In this document: in pieces, positions 38,273 to 48,925 of the stretch
Position numbering within the stretch: position 1 is the stretch's first letter
Layout of the letters: each line of letters opens with the position of its first letter
Assembly: GCF_013409255.1 (NCBI RefSeq)
Contig: NZ_JACCAS010000001.1
Coordinates: forward strand, 4,340,001 to 4,404,000
Source of the DNA: Paraburkholderia bryophila
Lineage (GTDB): Bacteria > Pseudomonadota > Gammaproteobacteria > Burkholderiales > Burkholderiaceae
Direction of reading: 5' to 3'
Length of the DNA: 64,000 nucleotides
Made by a program: the position numbers and the translations under genes
Notes under the pieces: generated by a model
Seen by the model: only the letters and a program-made list of their open reading frames with translations
The model's database searches: none
Told to the model about the DNA's origin: nothing

Positions 38273-38647
38273 AGCAGTCGATCTCGCGATGGAAGCGCTC
38301 AAACTTTATTGAGACGTCCAATTCAAGATAACACTGAGGTTTCCTGATCTTCTTCTGGCGGGCGATTCGCTGGATCGAGCAGTCTCAAAATTGGCGTGCG
38401 AGACGAGCAAAAAAGGCCTTTAAAACAGGGATCTGACGCAGATGTCGGATACGTCTGACAACGATTTAGGAAACGTTGCGGATTGTTAAATATGCTGCAT
38501 GGAAGCCGGTTGAAAACGATCGCGGCCGAGTTTTTTTCCGTGACAGAAAACGCTTCGCGAGCGTCGCAAAGACGTAGCGCGAACGTGCTGCCCCAGCGGC
38601 TCGACGAGACCGCGCACGCTGCTCATTTCTCAGGCAAACCCCAGTTT
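38273..38647. other. Intergenic region between DUF2844 gene and bamC
   Basis: About 460 bases in total without a gene. It is more AT-rich than its surroundings near 38395-38500. I see no convincing small ORF with a ribosome site. It must hold the DUF2844 promoter on the minus strand, but I found no clear -35/-10 pair. Confidence 0.4.
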
Positions 38648-38677
38648 TTGCACACGACTCGCCGGGATCGGTAAAAT
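38648..38677 (+). promoter_or_regulatory. Probable bamC promoter
   Basis: TTGCAC (38648-38653), 18 bases, TAAAAT (38672-38677). The transcript would start about 45 bases before the bamC ATG. Confidence 0.55.
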
Positions 38678-38730
38678 GTTGGGTTGATCCACGGAAACTT
38701 GCCGTGGCGTAGCGGAAGGATTCCCCGAAC

Positions 38731-39960
38731 ATGACTGATCTTCGTCTTACCAAGCGGTTTGCAGTAATGCTGATGGCAGGCGGTCTGGTCGCCGGCTGCG
38801 GCACGTCGTCGCCGACCAAAATCGACTACAAGAGCGACTCGAAATCGAAGCAGGTGTCACTTGCCGTCCCGCCGAACATGATCGACGAGACGGCCGATCA
38901 GCGTTCGTTGCCTCCGCAAGGCGGCGAAACCTCGTTGTCCACGCTCAAGCAGGTTCAGGCGCAAGCCCCGTCGGCCAATACCACGGTGGTGGTGCCGCCG
39001 GTCACCGGCATGCACATCCAGCGCGACGGCACGGAAAGCTGGCTGGTGATCGACAACAAGTCGCCCGAGCAGGCCTGGGCGCAGATTCGCCGCTTCTGGC
39101 AGGAGCAGGGCTTTCTGCTGGTGGTCGACCAGCGAGACAAGGGCGTGATGGAAACCGACTGGAACGAAACCCACGCGCAGATCAACGACGGCCTGATCCG
39201 CAGCACGCTGTCCAAGGCCATGGGCAACAGCTACGTGAGTTCGGAGCGCAACAAGTACCGCACGCGCCTCGAAACGGCGCCGAACGGCGGCACGTATGTG
39301 TTCATCAGCCAGAAGGGGCTGCGCGAGGCGATCACCGGCACGAACAACGATTCGACCAAGTGGGAAGCCAAGCCGAACGATCCGGGCCTCGAGCAGGAAT
39401 ACCTGAAGCGGCTGATGGCGGCGCTGGCGCTGGCCGACTCGCGCAAATCGGGCGACACGCAAAGCGCGGATCTGTCGCCGGCCGGCACGCAAACCGCGCC
39501 GAACGCGGCTACCGCAGGCGCCAAATCGGCGGCAGCGGCCACCGCGGCGCAAAACGTCGCGCTGTCGGCGCAGCAGCCCATGCCGGACGCGGACACGCCG
39601 AACACGCAGGCGCAGTTCTCGTCGACCGAGCTCACGCTGGGCGAGCCGTACGACCGCGCGTGGTTGCGCGTGGGCCTCGCGCTGGATCGCAGCAACTTCA
39701 CGGTTGACGACCGCGATGCGAGTCGTGGCCTGTACTTCGTGCGCTATGTCGATCCGAAAGATCTGACGTCGGCGGAGCAGGGCTTCTGGAGCCAGATTTT
39801 CCACGGCAAGAAGGAAAAGGTTGCCAAGCAGTATCTGGTGAACGTTCGCGCGGTCACGCCTAACCAGACTCGAGTAGCCGTGGTCAACGACAAGGGCGAT
39901 GTCGATCAGACACCGCAGGCCAAGCAGATCATGAGTCTGATGGTCGACCAGTTGCACTGA
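38731..39960 (+). CDS. bamC: Outer membrane protein assembly factor BamC
   Basis: 409 residues. The lipoprotein signal ends LVAGC (C23); the mature N-terminus KIDYKSDSKSKQVSLAVPPNMI is the unstructured segment that contacts BamD. Two helix-grip domains follow (about 95-225 and 285-405), with RRFWQEQGFLLVVDQRDKGVMETDW and RVGLALDRSNFTVDDRDASRGLYFVRYVDP as their conserved cores, joined by an Ala-rich linker. Lipoprotein of the Bam complex that inserts outer-membrane beta-barrels such as the porin in this window. It has its own promoter here and a strong terminator. Confidence 0.94.
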   Translation: MTDLRLTKRFAVMLMAGGLVAGCGTSSPTKIDYKSDSKSKQVSLAVPPNMIDETADQRSLPPQGGETSLSTLKQVQAQAPSANTTVVVPPVTGMHIQRDGTESWLVIDNKSPEQAWAQIRRFWQEQGFLLVVDQRDKGVMETDWNETHAQINDGLIRSTLSKAMGNSYVSSERNKYRTRLETAPNGGTYVFISQKGLREAITGTNNDSTKWEAKPNDPGLEQEYLKRLMAALALADSRKSGDTQSADLSPAGTQTAPNAATAGAKSAAAATAAQNVALSAQQPMPDADTPNTQAQFSSTELTLGEPYDRAWLRVGLALDRSNFTVDDRDASRGLYFVRYVDPKDLTSAEQGFWSQIFHGKKEKVAKQYLVNVRAVTPNQTRVAVVNDKGDVDQTPQAKQIMSLMVDQLH

Positions 39961-40041
39961 GTCGTAGCTGCTGTGCCTGCCGCGAGTGGCGATAAGCCGC
40001 GATAAACCGCGGTAAGCCACGGCAGGCGGCCACAGCACTCC

Positions 40042-40080
40042 AAAAACCCGTCCGGAATTCGTCCCGGACGGGTTTTTTTT
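40042..40080 (+). terminator. Terminator of bamC
   Basis: AAAACCCGTCCGG pairs with CCGGACGGGTTTT around an 8-base loop, followed by TTTTTTTT ending at 40080. Confidence 0.93.
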
Positions 40081-40221
40081 CGCCCGCGAATATTGCCGGG
40101 TACTCACCCACCGCCGGGCGAGTCCGCATCCGACACCGACCCGACGGTGGCCTGACGACGAGCACGTGTTTTGCTTGACTCCGACATGCCGGGATGAGCC
40201 GGCAATCAACCGGAGTTGGCC

Positions 40222-40377
40222 ATGTTCGACGTGATTCCTTACTGGATGTGGGCGGCGAGCTTGCTCGTCCTGGCGCTTGTGTGCGGCGCAGCGTTGAACC
40301 CGCGTGAATTGCGGCCGCCGGCGGGGCTGCGTCTGCGACACAGTACGGCGCAACGTCCGAAGTGGCCTACCCATTGA
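40222..40377 (+). CDS. Small single-span membrane protein, 51 residues
   Basis: ATG at 40222 preceded by CGGAG, stop TGA at 40375. One hydrophobic segment (about residues 5-25, YWMWAASLLVLALVCGAA) is followed by a basic tail ELRPPAGLRLRH. Such inner-membrane microproteins are easily missed by gene callers. No homologue recognised and no function assigned. Confidence 0.5.
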   Translation: MFDVIPYWMWAASLLVLALVCGAALNPRELRPPAGLRLRHSTAQRPKWPTH

Positions 40378-40566
40378 GCGCCGACGTGCCGGCCGCGTAT
40401 GAATCGAACGTATGCGGTCGCCATGTGCGGCCGCATGTAACGTGACGTTACCCCGGTGACGTAACTGCCGAAGCCTGCTTTGCCACCTTCCTCCGTCTCA
40501 CCCTCTCGCCATAAATTCCAATAAAAATCAAACGCTTGCGAGATTTATCCGCTGACTTCCAGAAAC

Positions 40567-40583
40567 TGGCACACAAGCTGCTT
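40567..40583 (+). promoter_or_regulatory. Sigma-54 (RpoN) promoter candidate
   Basis: TGGCACACAAGCTGCTT: the invariant GG (40568-40569) and GC (40580-40581) are separated by exactly 10 bases, and TGGCAC plus TGCT match the consensus at most other positions. The predicted start is about 40592. No CDS follows on this strand; a structured region ending in a strong terminator does. Confidence 0.55.
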
Positions 40584-40592
40584 TTATAGATT

Positions 40593-40785
40593 CATGGGGC
40601 CGGATTGGTTGAGCCGACGTGGTTTTCCAAGCAGGGGTTCCAGACGATTCCAGCATCGGACGATGAACCGGTGCTGAGCCCGATGATGGCCTGCGCAACG
40701 CGCGCGCGGCCTCGGTGGCCCCGTCGCCTATCCTCGTAGGGCGACGGTTTCGCCCGCACTCCGAAAGAGTGCGGGCTATTTTTTT
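40593..40785 (+). ncRNA. Candidate structured small RNA, about 190 nt
   Basis: Bounded by the sigma-54 promoter match and a textbook terminator. Three hairpins are visible: CAGCATCGG/CCGGTGCTG (40651-40676, one G-U), CCGTCGCC/GGCGACGG (40721-40747, 11-base loop) and the terminator itself. An ATG at 40594 opens a 27-codon Arg-rich frame without a ribosome site, which I do not support as coding. The lack of any CDS between promoter and terminator is the main argument for an RNA product. No Rfam family recognised by eye. Confidence 0.5.
40752..40785 (+). terminator. Terminator of the small RNA candidate
   Basis: Perfect 10-bp stem GCCCGCACTC/GAGTGCGGGC with a CGAAA loop and TATTTTTTT tail. Downstream at about 40858-40891 a 17-base unit AGCCCGAGCCCATTCCT is repeated in tandem just after the EamA stop codon. 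Confidence 0.93.
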
Positions 40786-40893
40786 GGCGACGCGCAATAC
40801 GTGGCCGATGAAGACGCAAACAACGAGACAACGCGACGAGCGCCGAACTTTGTTCTAGCCCGAGCCCATTCCTGAGCCCGAGCCCATTCCTAC

Positions 40894-41820
40894 TCAGGTA
40901 TCGGCGCGACGCGGCCCGACCCACGGCAGCCGCTTGATGACGCCGGTAGCGAGCGCGGTGCCGACCAGAATCACGCCGCAGCCTTCCAGCATGCCGGGCG
41001 ACACGCTTTCGCCGAGAAACAGCGCGCCCCACAAGATGCCGAAAATCGGAATCACGAAGGTCACCGTGATGGCGCGCGCCGGTCCGGCCACCGCGATCAG
41101 ATGGAAGAACAACATATACGCGACGCCGGTACATGCGACGCCCAACGCGATCACCGCGCCCCACGCATGCAGCGAGATCGGCGCGGCCGGCCAGTAGATC
41201 ACCGCGAGCGGCAGCAGCACGATGGTGGCGCCGGTCATCGTGCCGGCGGCGACGGTGAGTGCATCGACGCCGGTCAGGTGGCGCTTGGTGTAGTTGGCGG
41301 CGATGCCGTACAGCAGCGTGGCGCCGAGCGCCGCGCCGGCCGCCAGCGCGGTGGTCAGCGGCGTGGCCGCCGAACTGCCCGGCGCGGCGATCTGGTCCCA
41401 CACCAGCATCAACACGCCGAGAAAGCCGATCACGAGGCCGAGTGTGCGCAGTCCGCTCAGCCGGTCGCGCAACCAGACGAACGCGACCAGCGCGCCCCAC
41501 AGCGGCGTGCTCGCATTGATCACCGACGTGACGCCGGCCGACAGCGTCAGCTCGGCGTACGCGAACAGGCAGAAGGGCGCCGCCGAATTCAGAATCCCGA
41601 CCACCAGCAGCGGAAAGGCGCGCGTGCGCAGGATCGTCGCCGATTGCTGCAACGGCCGACGCGCGATCAGCACGATGATGAGGAAGGCCGCGCCGATGCC
41701 GACACGCAGCGCCATTAGCGGCGCGACGCCGAAATCGGCCACGCCGACGCGGATAAACAGAAAGGACGCGCCCCATAGGGCGGCGAGAATCAGCAACTGG
41801 AGCAGGTTTTTAGCATTCAT
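40894..41820 (-). CDS. EamA/DMT family transporter
   Basis: 308 residues from the ATG at 41820; an extension to 41862 is hydrophilic and unlikely. Ten hydrophobic segments in two EamA repeats: LILAALWGASFLFIRVGVADFGVAPLMALRVG in the first and LGVACTGVAYMLFFHLIAVAGPARAITVTFVIPIFGILWGALFLGE in the second. Drug/metabolite exporter superfamily; substrate unknown. Stands alone, convergent with the small RNA region. Confidence 0.9.
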   Translation of the reverse strand: MNAKNLLQLLILAALWGASFLFIRVGVADFGVAPLMALRVGIGAAFLIIVLIARRPLQQSATILRTRAFPLLVVGILNSAAPFCLFAYAELTLSAGVTSVINASTPLWGALVAFVWLRDRLSGLRTLGLVIGFLGVLMLVWDQIAAPGSSAATPLTTALAAGAALGATLLYGIAANYTKRHLTGVDALTVAAGTMTGATIVLLPLAVIYWPAAPISLHAWGAVIALGVACTGVAYMLFFHLIAVAGPARAITVTFVIPIFGILWGALFLGESVSPGMLEGCGVILVGTALATGVIKRLPWVGPRRADT

Positions 41821-42176
41821 CGAAGTGGCGCCGCGCGCGGTTGAGTCGAGACGCCAGCGCATCGTAGCAGCGCGATCGCGCGAAACGTTTCAGCCTGGAA
41901 TGAAACGGCAAGATGCGGGAGAGTGGGGGGCGTCGGATAAAGGGGATCGTAAGCGCTGGAGCGGCGTATGCAAAACGAGCAATTCTCACGCTGATGTGAG
42001 AAAAATTACGATGGCGATGGCTGCGCGGATGGGGAGGTGCACGCGGGGTGGCGCGCATACGGCGAGATCGTGAATTATTTTGCGGTAGCGCCGAGTCGCG
42101 GAGTACGGGAATACGGAGGTACGGAATCACGGAAGTCGGCCGCAGGTAGGCAGCGGCCGACTGCCTTCCCATCTTC

Positions 42177-43775
42177 CTAATGCGGAATCATCCCCTGCAA
42201 CACATTTTGCTGCAGCCACACCAACACCCCGAGCAGTACCGTCAACAGAATCGAATGCTTGAAGGTCCGCGCGAACACCACGCCTTCCTTGCCTTTGAGC
42301 TCGGTGGTCGCCACGCCGGTCGAGATGTTTTGCGGCGAGATCATCTTGCCCATCACGCCGCCCGACGAATTGGTCGCCGCCATCAGGATTGGATTGAGAT
42401 TCAACTGATGCGCCGCCACCACCTGCAGGTTGCCGAACAGCGCGTTGCCCGATGTATCGCTACCCGACAGAAACACCGCGACCCAACCAAGGAACGCCGA
42501 CACCAGTGGAAAGAACGCTCCGACCGACGCCGCGCCCAGACCGAGCGTGTAGGTCAGCCCCGAGTAGTTCATCAGATACGCGAGCCCGACGATGGTCGCC
42601 ACCGTCAGGATCGCGATCCGCGTCTGCACCCAGGTGTCGGCGATCGCCTTGCCGAACTCGCTCGCGCTCAGCCCGACCACGAAAGCGGTGATGATCGCCG
42701 CGACCAGAATGGCGGTGCCGGTGGCCAGCGGCTGGAAGTCCCACACGGCGCTATACGGCGTGTTGTACAGGGTAATGAACACGGCCTTGTCGAGTCCGGG
42801 CCACGGCACCTTGACGTCGCCGATCAGGAAGATCTTCGCGATGGTCCAGATGATCACCACCACCGACACGATGATCCACGGATACCAGCCCTGGCCGCCG
42901 CCGATCTTGCCGCGCACCTCGCCGACCCGGTCGATGTTGATCGCGAACTTCGGATCCACCGCCGGCCGCCAGACGCGCAGGAACGCGATAGTCAGGATCA
43001 GCGACACCATCGACGACAACACGTCGGTCAGGCTGTAGTTCACGTAGTTCGACGCGACGAACTGGGTCAGCGCGAAGCTCGCGCCCGACACCAGCAGCAC
43101 CGGCCACACGCGCAGCATGTTGCGAAAGCCGGCGTACACGCCGATCACATAGAAGGGCAGCAGGAACGCGAAGAACGGCAACTGGCGGCCGACCATCTTG
43201 GCGAGCGTATCGGCCGGCAGATGCGTGACCGCGCCGAGCACGGTGATCGGCACGCCCAACGCGCCGAACGCGACCGGCGCGGTGTTGAAGATCAGCGTGA
43301 AGGTGAGCGCTTCGAGCGTCGGAAAGCCGAGCAGGATCAGCAGCGAACTGGTGATCGCGACCGGCGTGCCGAAGCCGGAAATCCCTTCGAGCAGCGCGCC
43401 GAACGAGAAGCCGATCACCACCAGTACGACGCGCCGGTCGTTCGGCAGATTGTCGATCATCCACATGCGGAAGGCCGCGAAGCGCCCCGAGCGCTGCGAG
43501 ATGTTGTACAGCAGGATCGCCGTGAACACGATCCACATGACCGGCCAGCAGGCGAACACGGCGCCGTTGGCGACCGAGTCGAAGGCGAGTCCCACCGGGA
43601 ATTGCCAGACGAAGATCGCCACGATCAGACCGACGATCAGCCCCGCGAGCGACGCCTGCCAGGCCGGGCGTCGTGCCCAGCCGAGCAGGAGCAGCACCAC
43701 GATGATCGGCAGCGCGGCGACCAGGAATGAGGGCAGCAAAGCGTTGCCGACCGGAGTGAGTAGTTGATGAAACAT
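42177..43775 (-). CDS. lldP: L-lactate permease
   Basis: 532 residues from the ATG at 43775 with GAAGGAGA upstream; the frame runs back to 43943 without a ribosome site. About 12-14 membrane segments. Family hallmarks are GFSFGALLEGISGFGTPVAI, FNTAPVAFGALGVPITVLGAVTHLP, FLSGSDTSGNALFGNLQVVAAHQL and SSGGVMGKMISPQNISTGVATTEL. Imports L-lactate (and probably D-lactate or glycolate) with protons. No lactate dehydrogenase or LldR regulator adjacent, so it is expressed alone. Confidence 0.95.
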   Translation of the reverse strand: MFHQLLTPVGNALLPSFLVAALPIIVVLLLLGWARRPAWQASLAGLIVGLIVAIFVWQFPVGLAFDSVANGAVFACWPVMWIVFTAILLYNISQRSGRFAAFRMWMIDNLPNDRRVVLVVIGFSFGALLEGISGFGTPVAITSSLLILLGFPTLEALTFTLIFNTAPVAFGALGVPITVLGAVTHLPADTLAKMVGRQLPFFAFLLPFYVIGVYAGFRNMLRVWPVLLVSGASFALTQFVASNYVNYSLTDVLSSMVSLILTIAFLRVWRPAVDPKFAINIDRVGEVRGKIGGGQGWYPWIIVSVVVIIWTIAKIFLIGDVKVPWPGLDKAVFITLYNTPYSAVWDFQPLATGTAILVAAIITAFVVGLSASEFGKAIADTWVQTRIAILTVATIVGLAYLMNYSGLTYTLGLGAASVGAFFPLVSAFLGWVAVFLSGSDTSGNALFGNLQVVAAHQLNLNPILMAATNSSGGVMGKMISPQNISTGVATTELKGKEGVVFARTFKHSILLTVLLGVLVWLQQNVLQGMIPH

Positions 43776-44143
43776 CGCGTCTCCTTCGTTGTTGTTCGGA
43801 CTCGACGCGGGACCACACACTAAGGGGCGCGTCGTTAGGACGGATGGGCGCCGGAGGCAACGGTGAGGTCGGCCGGGGCGCTTATTTAAACGGGTACTGC
43901 GTGCGGTTCTACAGAAGCATAGAACTCGGCTGGGGCAGGTCAAGAGGGGAAACTACGGGCGCGGGACGAAGGCGGGGCAGCGTTGCGCGTCGCCTGACGG
44001 ATCGGGCGACGCGTTGAGCATGACAGGGGTGTCGCGCGGCGCTTGAGACGGTCGCGCGAGCGTATCCGGTCGAGGGTTCACGAACGGAACCGGCGACCCG
44101 ATACGCGAGCAGAAGCGGAGAAAGGGAGAAGCGGAGAAGACCG
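43776..44143. other. Intergenic region upstream of lldP
   Basis: About 400 bases without a supported gene. It holds the probable lldP promoter (next entry) and a GC-rich stretch at 43960-44110 in which I see no ORF with a ribosome site. Confidence 0.4.
43916..43943 (-). promoter_or_regulatory. Probable lldP promoter
   Basis: Minus strand: TTGACC (43943-43938), 16 bases, TATGCT (43921-43916), giving a 5' UTR of about 130 bases. Confidence 0.5.
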
Positions 44144-44183
44144 GCGCCAATCAGTGTCAATCAGCGCCAATCAGCACAAATCA
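44144..44183. repeat. Four copies of a 10-bp repeat
   Basis: GCGCCAATCA, GTGTCAATCA, GCGCCAATCA, GCACAAATCA in tandem, overlapping the stop codon of the lipoprotein gene at 44181. The period is close to one helical turn. Likely a slippage product. Confidence 0.6.
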
Positions 44184-44711
44184 ATGCCAGTGGCCGTGCC
44201 CGCCGCCGCCCCAGCCGCCATGGCCGCCCCAGTAGCCGCCGAAACCGAAGCCGATCGACACCGACGGCCCATACCAGCCCGGATAGCCGCCGTAATAGGC
44301 CGGGTAGGCCGGATAGACCGGCGGCGCATAGTAGGCGGGATAAGCCGGCGCGACATAGACCGGCGGAGGCGGAACTACTGCGGTCGCGTAGGTGGCCGGC
44401 GGTACCTGCTGGGCCGCCCGCGCTTGTTGTGCCTGTTGTGCCTGCAGTTGCTGCTGTTGTTGTATTGCTGCGGGATCGTTTTGCGCCACGCCCAGATCCT
44501 GCTGGGTCGCGCCGGCGGGGACCGTCGCGTAGTACGGCGAGTAAGCGCCCGGATAATAGCCGTACGGGTAATAGCAACCGGACAGCGTCAGCACGCAGAC
44601 GGCGCCGCCGAGGGCGATACCGGTTTGCGAAAGACTGGACAGGCGACGATAAAAACCGCGCGGCAGCCGTTGGCCGAACGCACGGAACGAATTGACGACG
44701 CGGGACTTCAT
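44181..44711 (-). CDS. Gln-rich and Tyr/Pro/Gly-rich lipoprotein
   Basis: 176 residues, AGGAG before the ATG at 44711. A long basic N-region (about 30 residues) leads to a lipoprotein signal ending LTLSGC. The mature part starts YYPYGYYPGAYSPYY, then a Gln/Ala-rich helix-prone stretch (about 80-105), Tyr/Pro repeats (VYVAPAYPAYYAPPVYPAYPAYY) and a Gly/His-rich tail ending GHGHWH that could bind metal. The composition suggests a surface or periplasmic structural protein. No function assigned. Confidence 0.75.
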   Translation of the reverse strand: MKSRVVNSFRAFGQRLPRGFYRRLSSLSQTGIALGGAVCVLTLSGCYYPYGYYPGAYSPYYATVPAGATQQDLGVAQNDPAAIQQQQQLQAQQAQQARAAQQVPPATYATAVVPPPPVYVAPAYPAYYAPPVYPAYPAYYGGYPGWYGPSVSIGFGFGGYWGGHGGWGGGGHGHWH

Positions 44712-44881
44712 GACGCGCTCCTGGTTATATCGAACGCCGGCCGGCGGCGTTATCCCATGAGCTTACGCCGCGTAGGATGCGTGCAGGATTGCAAAACCGT
44801 AACGGCTTATTTCAGGTCATTGCAAAGCATGGGCGAGGCGGCCGACCGGTGTCGCCGATGTCGGCCGCTCGCGCGAAACCG

Positions 44882-45094
44882 TTACTTGCCCACCTGATTA
44901 CCGATGATGCCGCCCGCCGCCGCACCGCCCACCGTCGACAGCGCATTGCCGCCGATCGCCGCGCCCGCCGCGCCGCCCAAGCCCGCGCCGATGGCCGTAT
45001 CGCGGCCTTGCCGACTCATGTCGTCACAGGCGGAAAGGCTGGCCACCACGGCGATAAGTGTGGCAAGCGCACTGATTTGTCGGATCGATTTCAT
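44882..45094 (-). CDS. Glycine-zipper lipoprotein, OsmB-like
   Basis: 70 residues from the ATG at 45094; a frame opening at 45154 has no ribosome site. The signal ends SLSAC, then GAGLGGAAGAAIGGNALSTVGGAAAGGIIGNQVGK, a glycine-zipper 2TM segment as in OsmB and related outer-membrane stress lipoproteins. Probably stress-inducible, by family. It lies downstream of thiC on the same strand but beyond the thiC terminator. Confidence 0.83.
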   Translation of the reverse strand: MKSIRQISALATLIAVVASLSACDDMSRQGRDTAIGAGLGGAAGAAIGGNALSTVGGAAAGGIIGNQVGK

Positions 45095-45217
45095 GATGCT
45101 GACTCCCGTGGAAAGTGAGTTGTTCGTAATCCAGCGTTTCCCTTCTGTCAGCATGCGGCGTGCCTGGTGGTAAGCCGCTGAACGAACCGATCAACCAGAA
45201 AGCCAACGAAAAAACCA

Positions 45218-45247
45218 ACAAAAAAGCCCGCGCAAAGGCGGGCTTCG
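45218..45247 (-). terminator. Terminator of thiC
   Basis: Minus strand: AAGCCCGC/GCGGGCTT with a 6-base loop, then TTTTTGTTGG. Lies 70 bases after the thiC stop codon. Confidence 0.8.
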
Positions 45248-45314
45248 GTGCTGCAGCACAAACTCGTGCGCTCAAGGGCGATGCAATCGCATCACCCGCC
45301 AAACGCTTCAACCG

Positions 45315-47603
<2,289 letters not shown>

Positions 47604-47663
47604 CTAGAGATAAGCCTCACAGGCATGCTGCGGCGCAACGATTCGCGCCGCTGCGTGGCCGCT

Positions 47664-48074
47664 TCACAGCGTGAAGTCGTCGGCGGCTTCGGGTTGGAAC
47701 AGGATCTTCTCGAGCTTCAGCACTTTCTCGGCGCCGCTCGGCGGCGTGAAGCGAATCTTCTCGCCGCGTTTGGCGCCGAGCAGCGCGAGACCGAGCGGCG
47801 AGAACACGTTCAGACGACCGCGCGCGAACTCGGCCTCAGGCGGATAGACGACGGTCCACGTCATCTGCTCGCCGCTGGTTTCGTCCACGAGAATGGCCTG
47901 CGAATTCATCGTGACGATGTTCGCGGGAATCTCGCGCGAGTCGACGATCACGGCGCGTTCGAGGACCTGGTCGAGCATGTCTTGCAGCCGGGCGTCGGCG
48001 CCGGGCGCGGCCGCGTGCTTCTCGAGACGGGCGACGTCGAGTTCGGTCAGGTAACAGGTTTTCGTCTTCTTCAC
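47664..48074 (-). CDS. rnk: Regulator of nucleoside diphosphate kinase (GreA/B C-terminal fold)
   Basis: 136 residues if started at the GTG at 48074, which has GGAG 8 bases upstream and gives VKKTKTCYLTELDVARLEKH; the frame runs back to 48515 with no better start. The C-terminal FKBP-like Gre domain is clear (MTWTVVYPPEAEFARGRLNVFSPLGLALLGAKRGEKIRFTPPSG), with a short coiled-coil region before it. Rnk binds RNA polymerase like Gre factors and affects nucleotide pools. The start codon is the main uncertainty. Confidence 0.88.
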   Translation of the reverse strand: MKKTKTCYLTELDVARLEKHAAAPGADARLQDMLDQVLERAVIVDSREIPANIVTMNSQAILVDETSGEQMTWTVVYPPEAEFARGRLNVFSPLGLALLGAKRGEKIRFTPPSGAEKVLKLEKILFQPEAADDFTL

Positions 48075-48602
48075 GACGGGTACTCCAGTGCGATCTGCGG
48101 GTAAGGGAACGGCATGCGGAGGAGATCGGCCCGGCGCCCCACTACGCGGCTCGGGCAAGGGAGCGGGCTGCGTTAGATCGGGCGCCGGGCGGCGGAGAGC
48201 GGGAGAAGTCGGGGGAGTGTTCGGAGAAGCGTTCGACGAAGCATTCGGGCCGGCTCGCCGCTGCGCTGCGGAGCGAATTCCTTGCGCGCGCAACCGGTTG
48301 CGCGGCAAGGGCGCAAGCGGGTGTGGGCTCGGGAAATCGGAAAGCGCATGGAGTTGACCGGTAGAGTTCGGGATCGAATCGGTTCGGCGCCGCGGGTGCA
48401 TCGAACGCGGCGCAATTGAAAGGAGAATGTTAGCACGGGGTCTTGCGTCGCTTCGTTCGACGCCGCGACGAGCCGTCTGCGTGGCGACGGATTCGGCTTT
48501 GCTTGGGTGTGTCATTCAAGGCCGCGCATGCCGGTGCCGTTAACGCGCCTGTCAGACGAGCCGTACTCAGCGTGACGAGTCGCGCTGCGCGGCCCGCCTG
48601 GG
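48075..48602. other. Gene-poor stretch between rnk and the DUF1223 gene
   Basis: The whole 48075-48925 interval (about 850 bases) lacks a convincing gene apart from the relic below. It is GC-rich with low-complexity Pro/Arg/Ala frames on both strands, none with a good start. It could be decayed coding sequence. Confidence 0.45.
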
Positions 48603-48821
48603 GTGATCGCGGGCGCCGATGTTGCGCTGCAGGTGAACGGTGGTGTGAGTTCGGCTTCGAGCGGCAGCGTGGCCACGCGCTTCGTCGAGAGCGACGGACG
48701 GCTCGCTTCGGCGACTCGCGACGGTCACTACAAGTTCGGCCGTGACGGCGGCGTGATGTCGTTGTCGCCGAAAAACGTCGCACCGGACACGCGCGTGACG
48801 GTGGTGATGAGTTACGACTGA
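48603..48821 (+). pseudogene. Possible gene remnant (72-residue C-terminal-looking fragment)
   Basis: A frame ending DGGVMSLSPKNVAPDTRVTVVMSYD has protein-like composition and polarity, unlike the neighbouring frames. It starts only at a GTG without a ribosome site, and a stop lies 10 codons upstream. It reads like the last exported-domain strand of a larger protein that has lost its 5' part. I do not recognise the family, and it could be chance. Confidence 0.3.
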
Positions 48822-48925
48822 GCCATTCGCGCTGAGCGGCCAGGCCAATAGAAATAAATTTGGAAAGACCTGTCATAAGCGGCCGGGCGGTTCGACAAAC
48901 GTGCAGATCCTGATGGGAGCACGTC

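Noticed and set aside
40594..40677. 27-codon frame at the start of the small RNA candidate
   Set aside because: Arg-rich, no ribosome site, ends inside the first hairpin; judged chance although leaderless translation cannot be excluded.
42180..43730. 516-codon plus-strand frame over lldP
   Set aside because: Charged, low-complexity antisense frame; lldP is certain on the other strand.
48089..48430. Several 80-160 codon frames in the rnk-DUF1223 gap
   Set aside because: Arg/Pro/Ala low complexity on both strands with no start signals.
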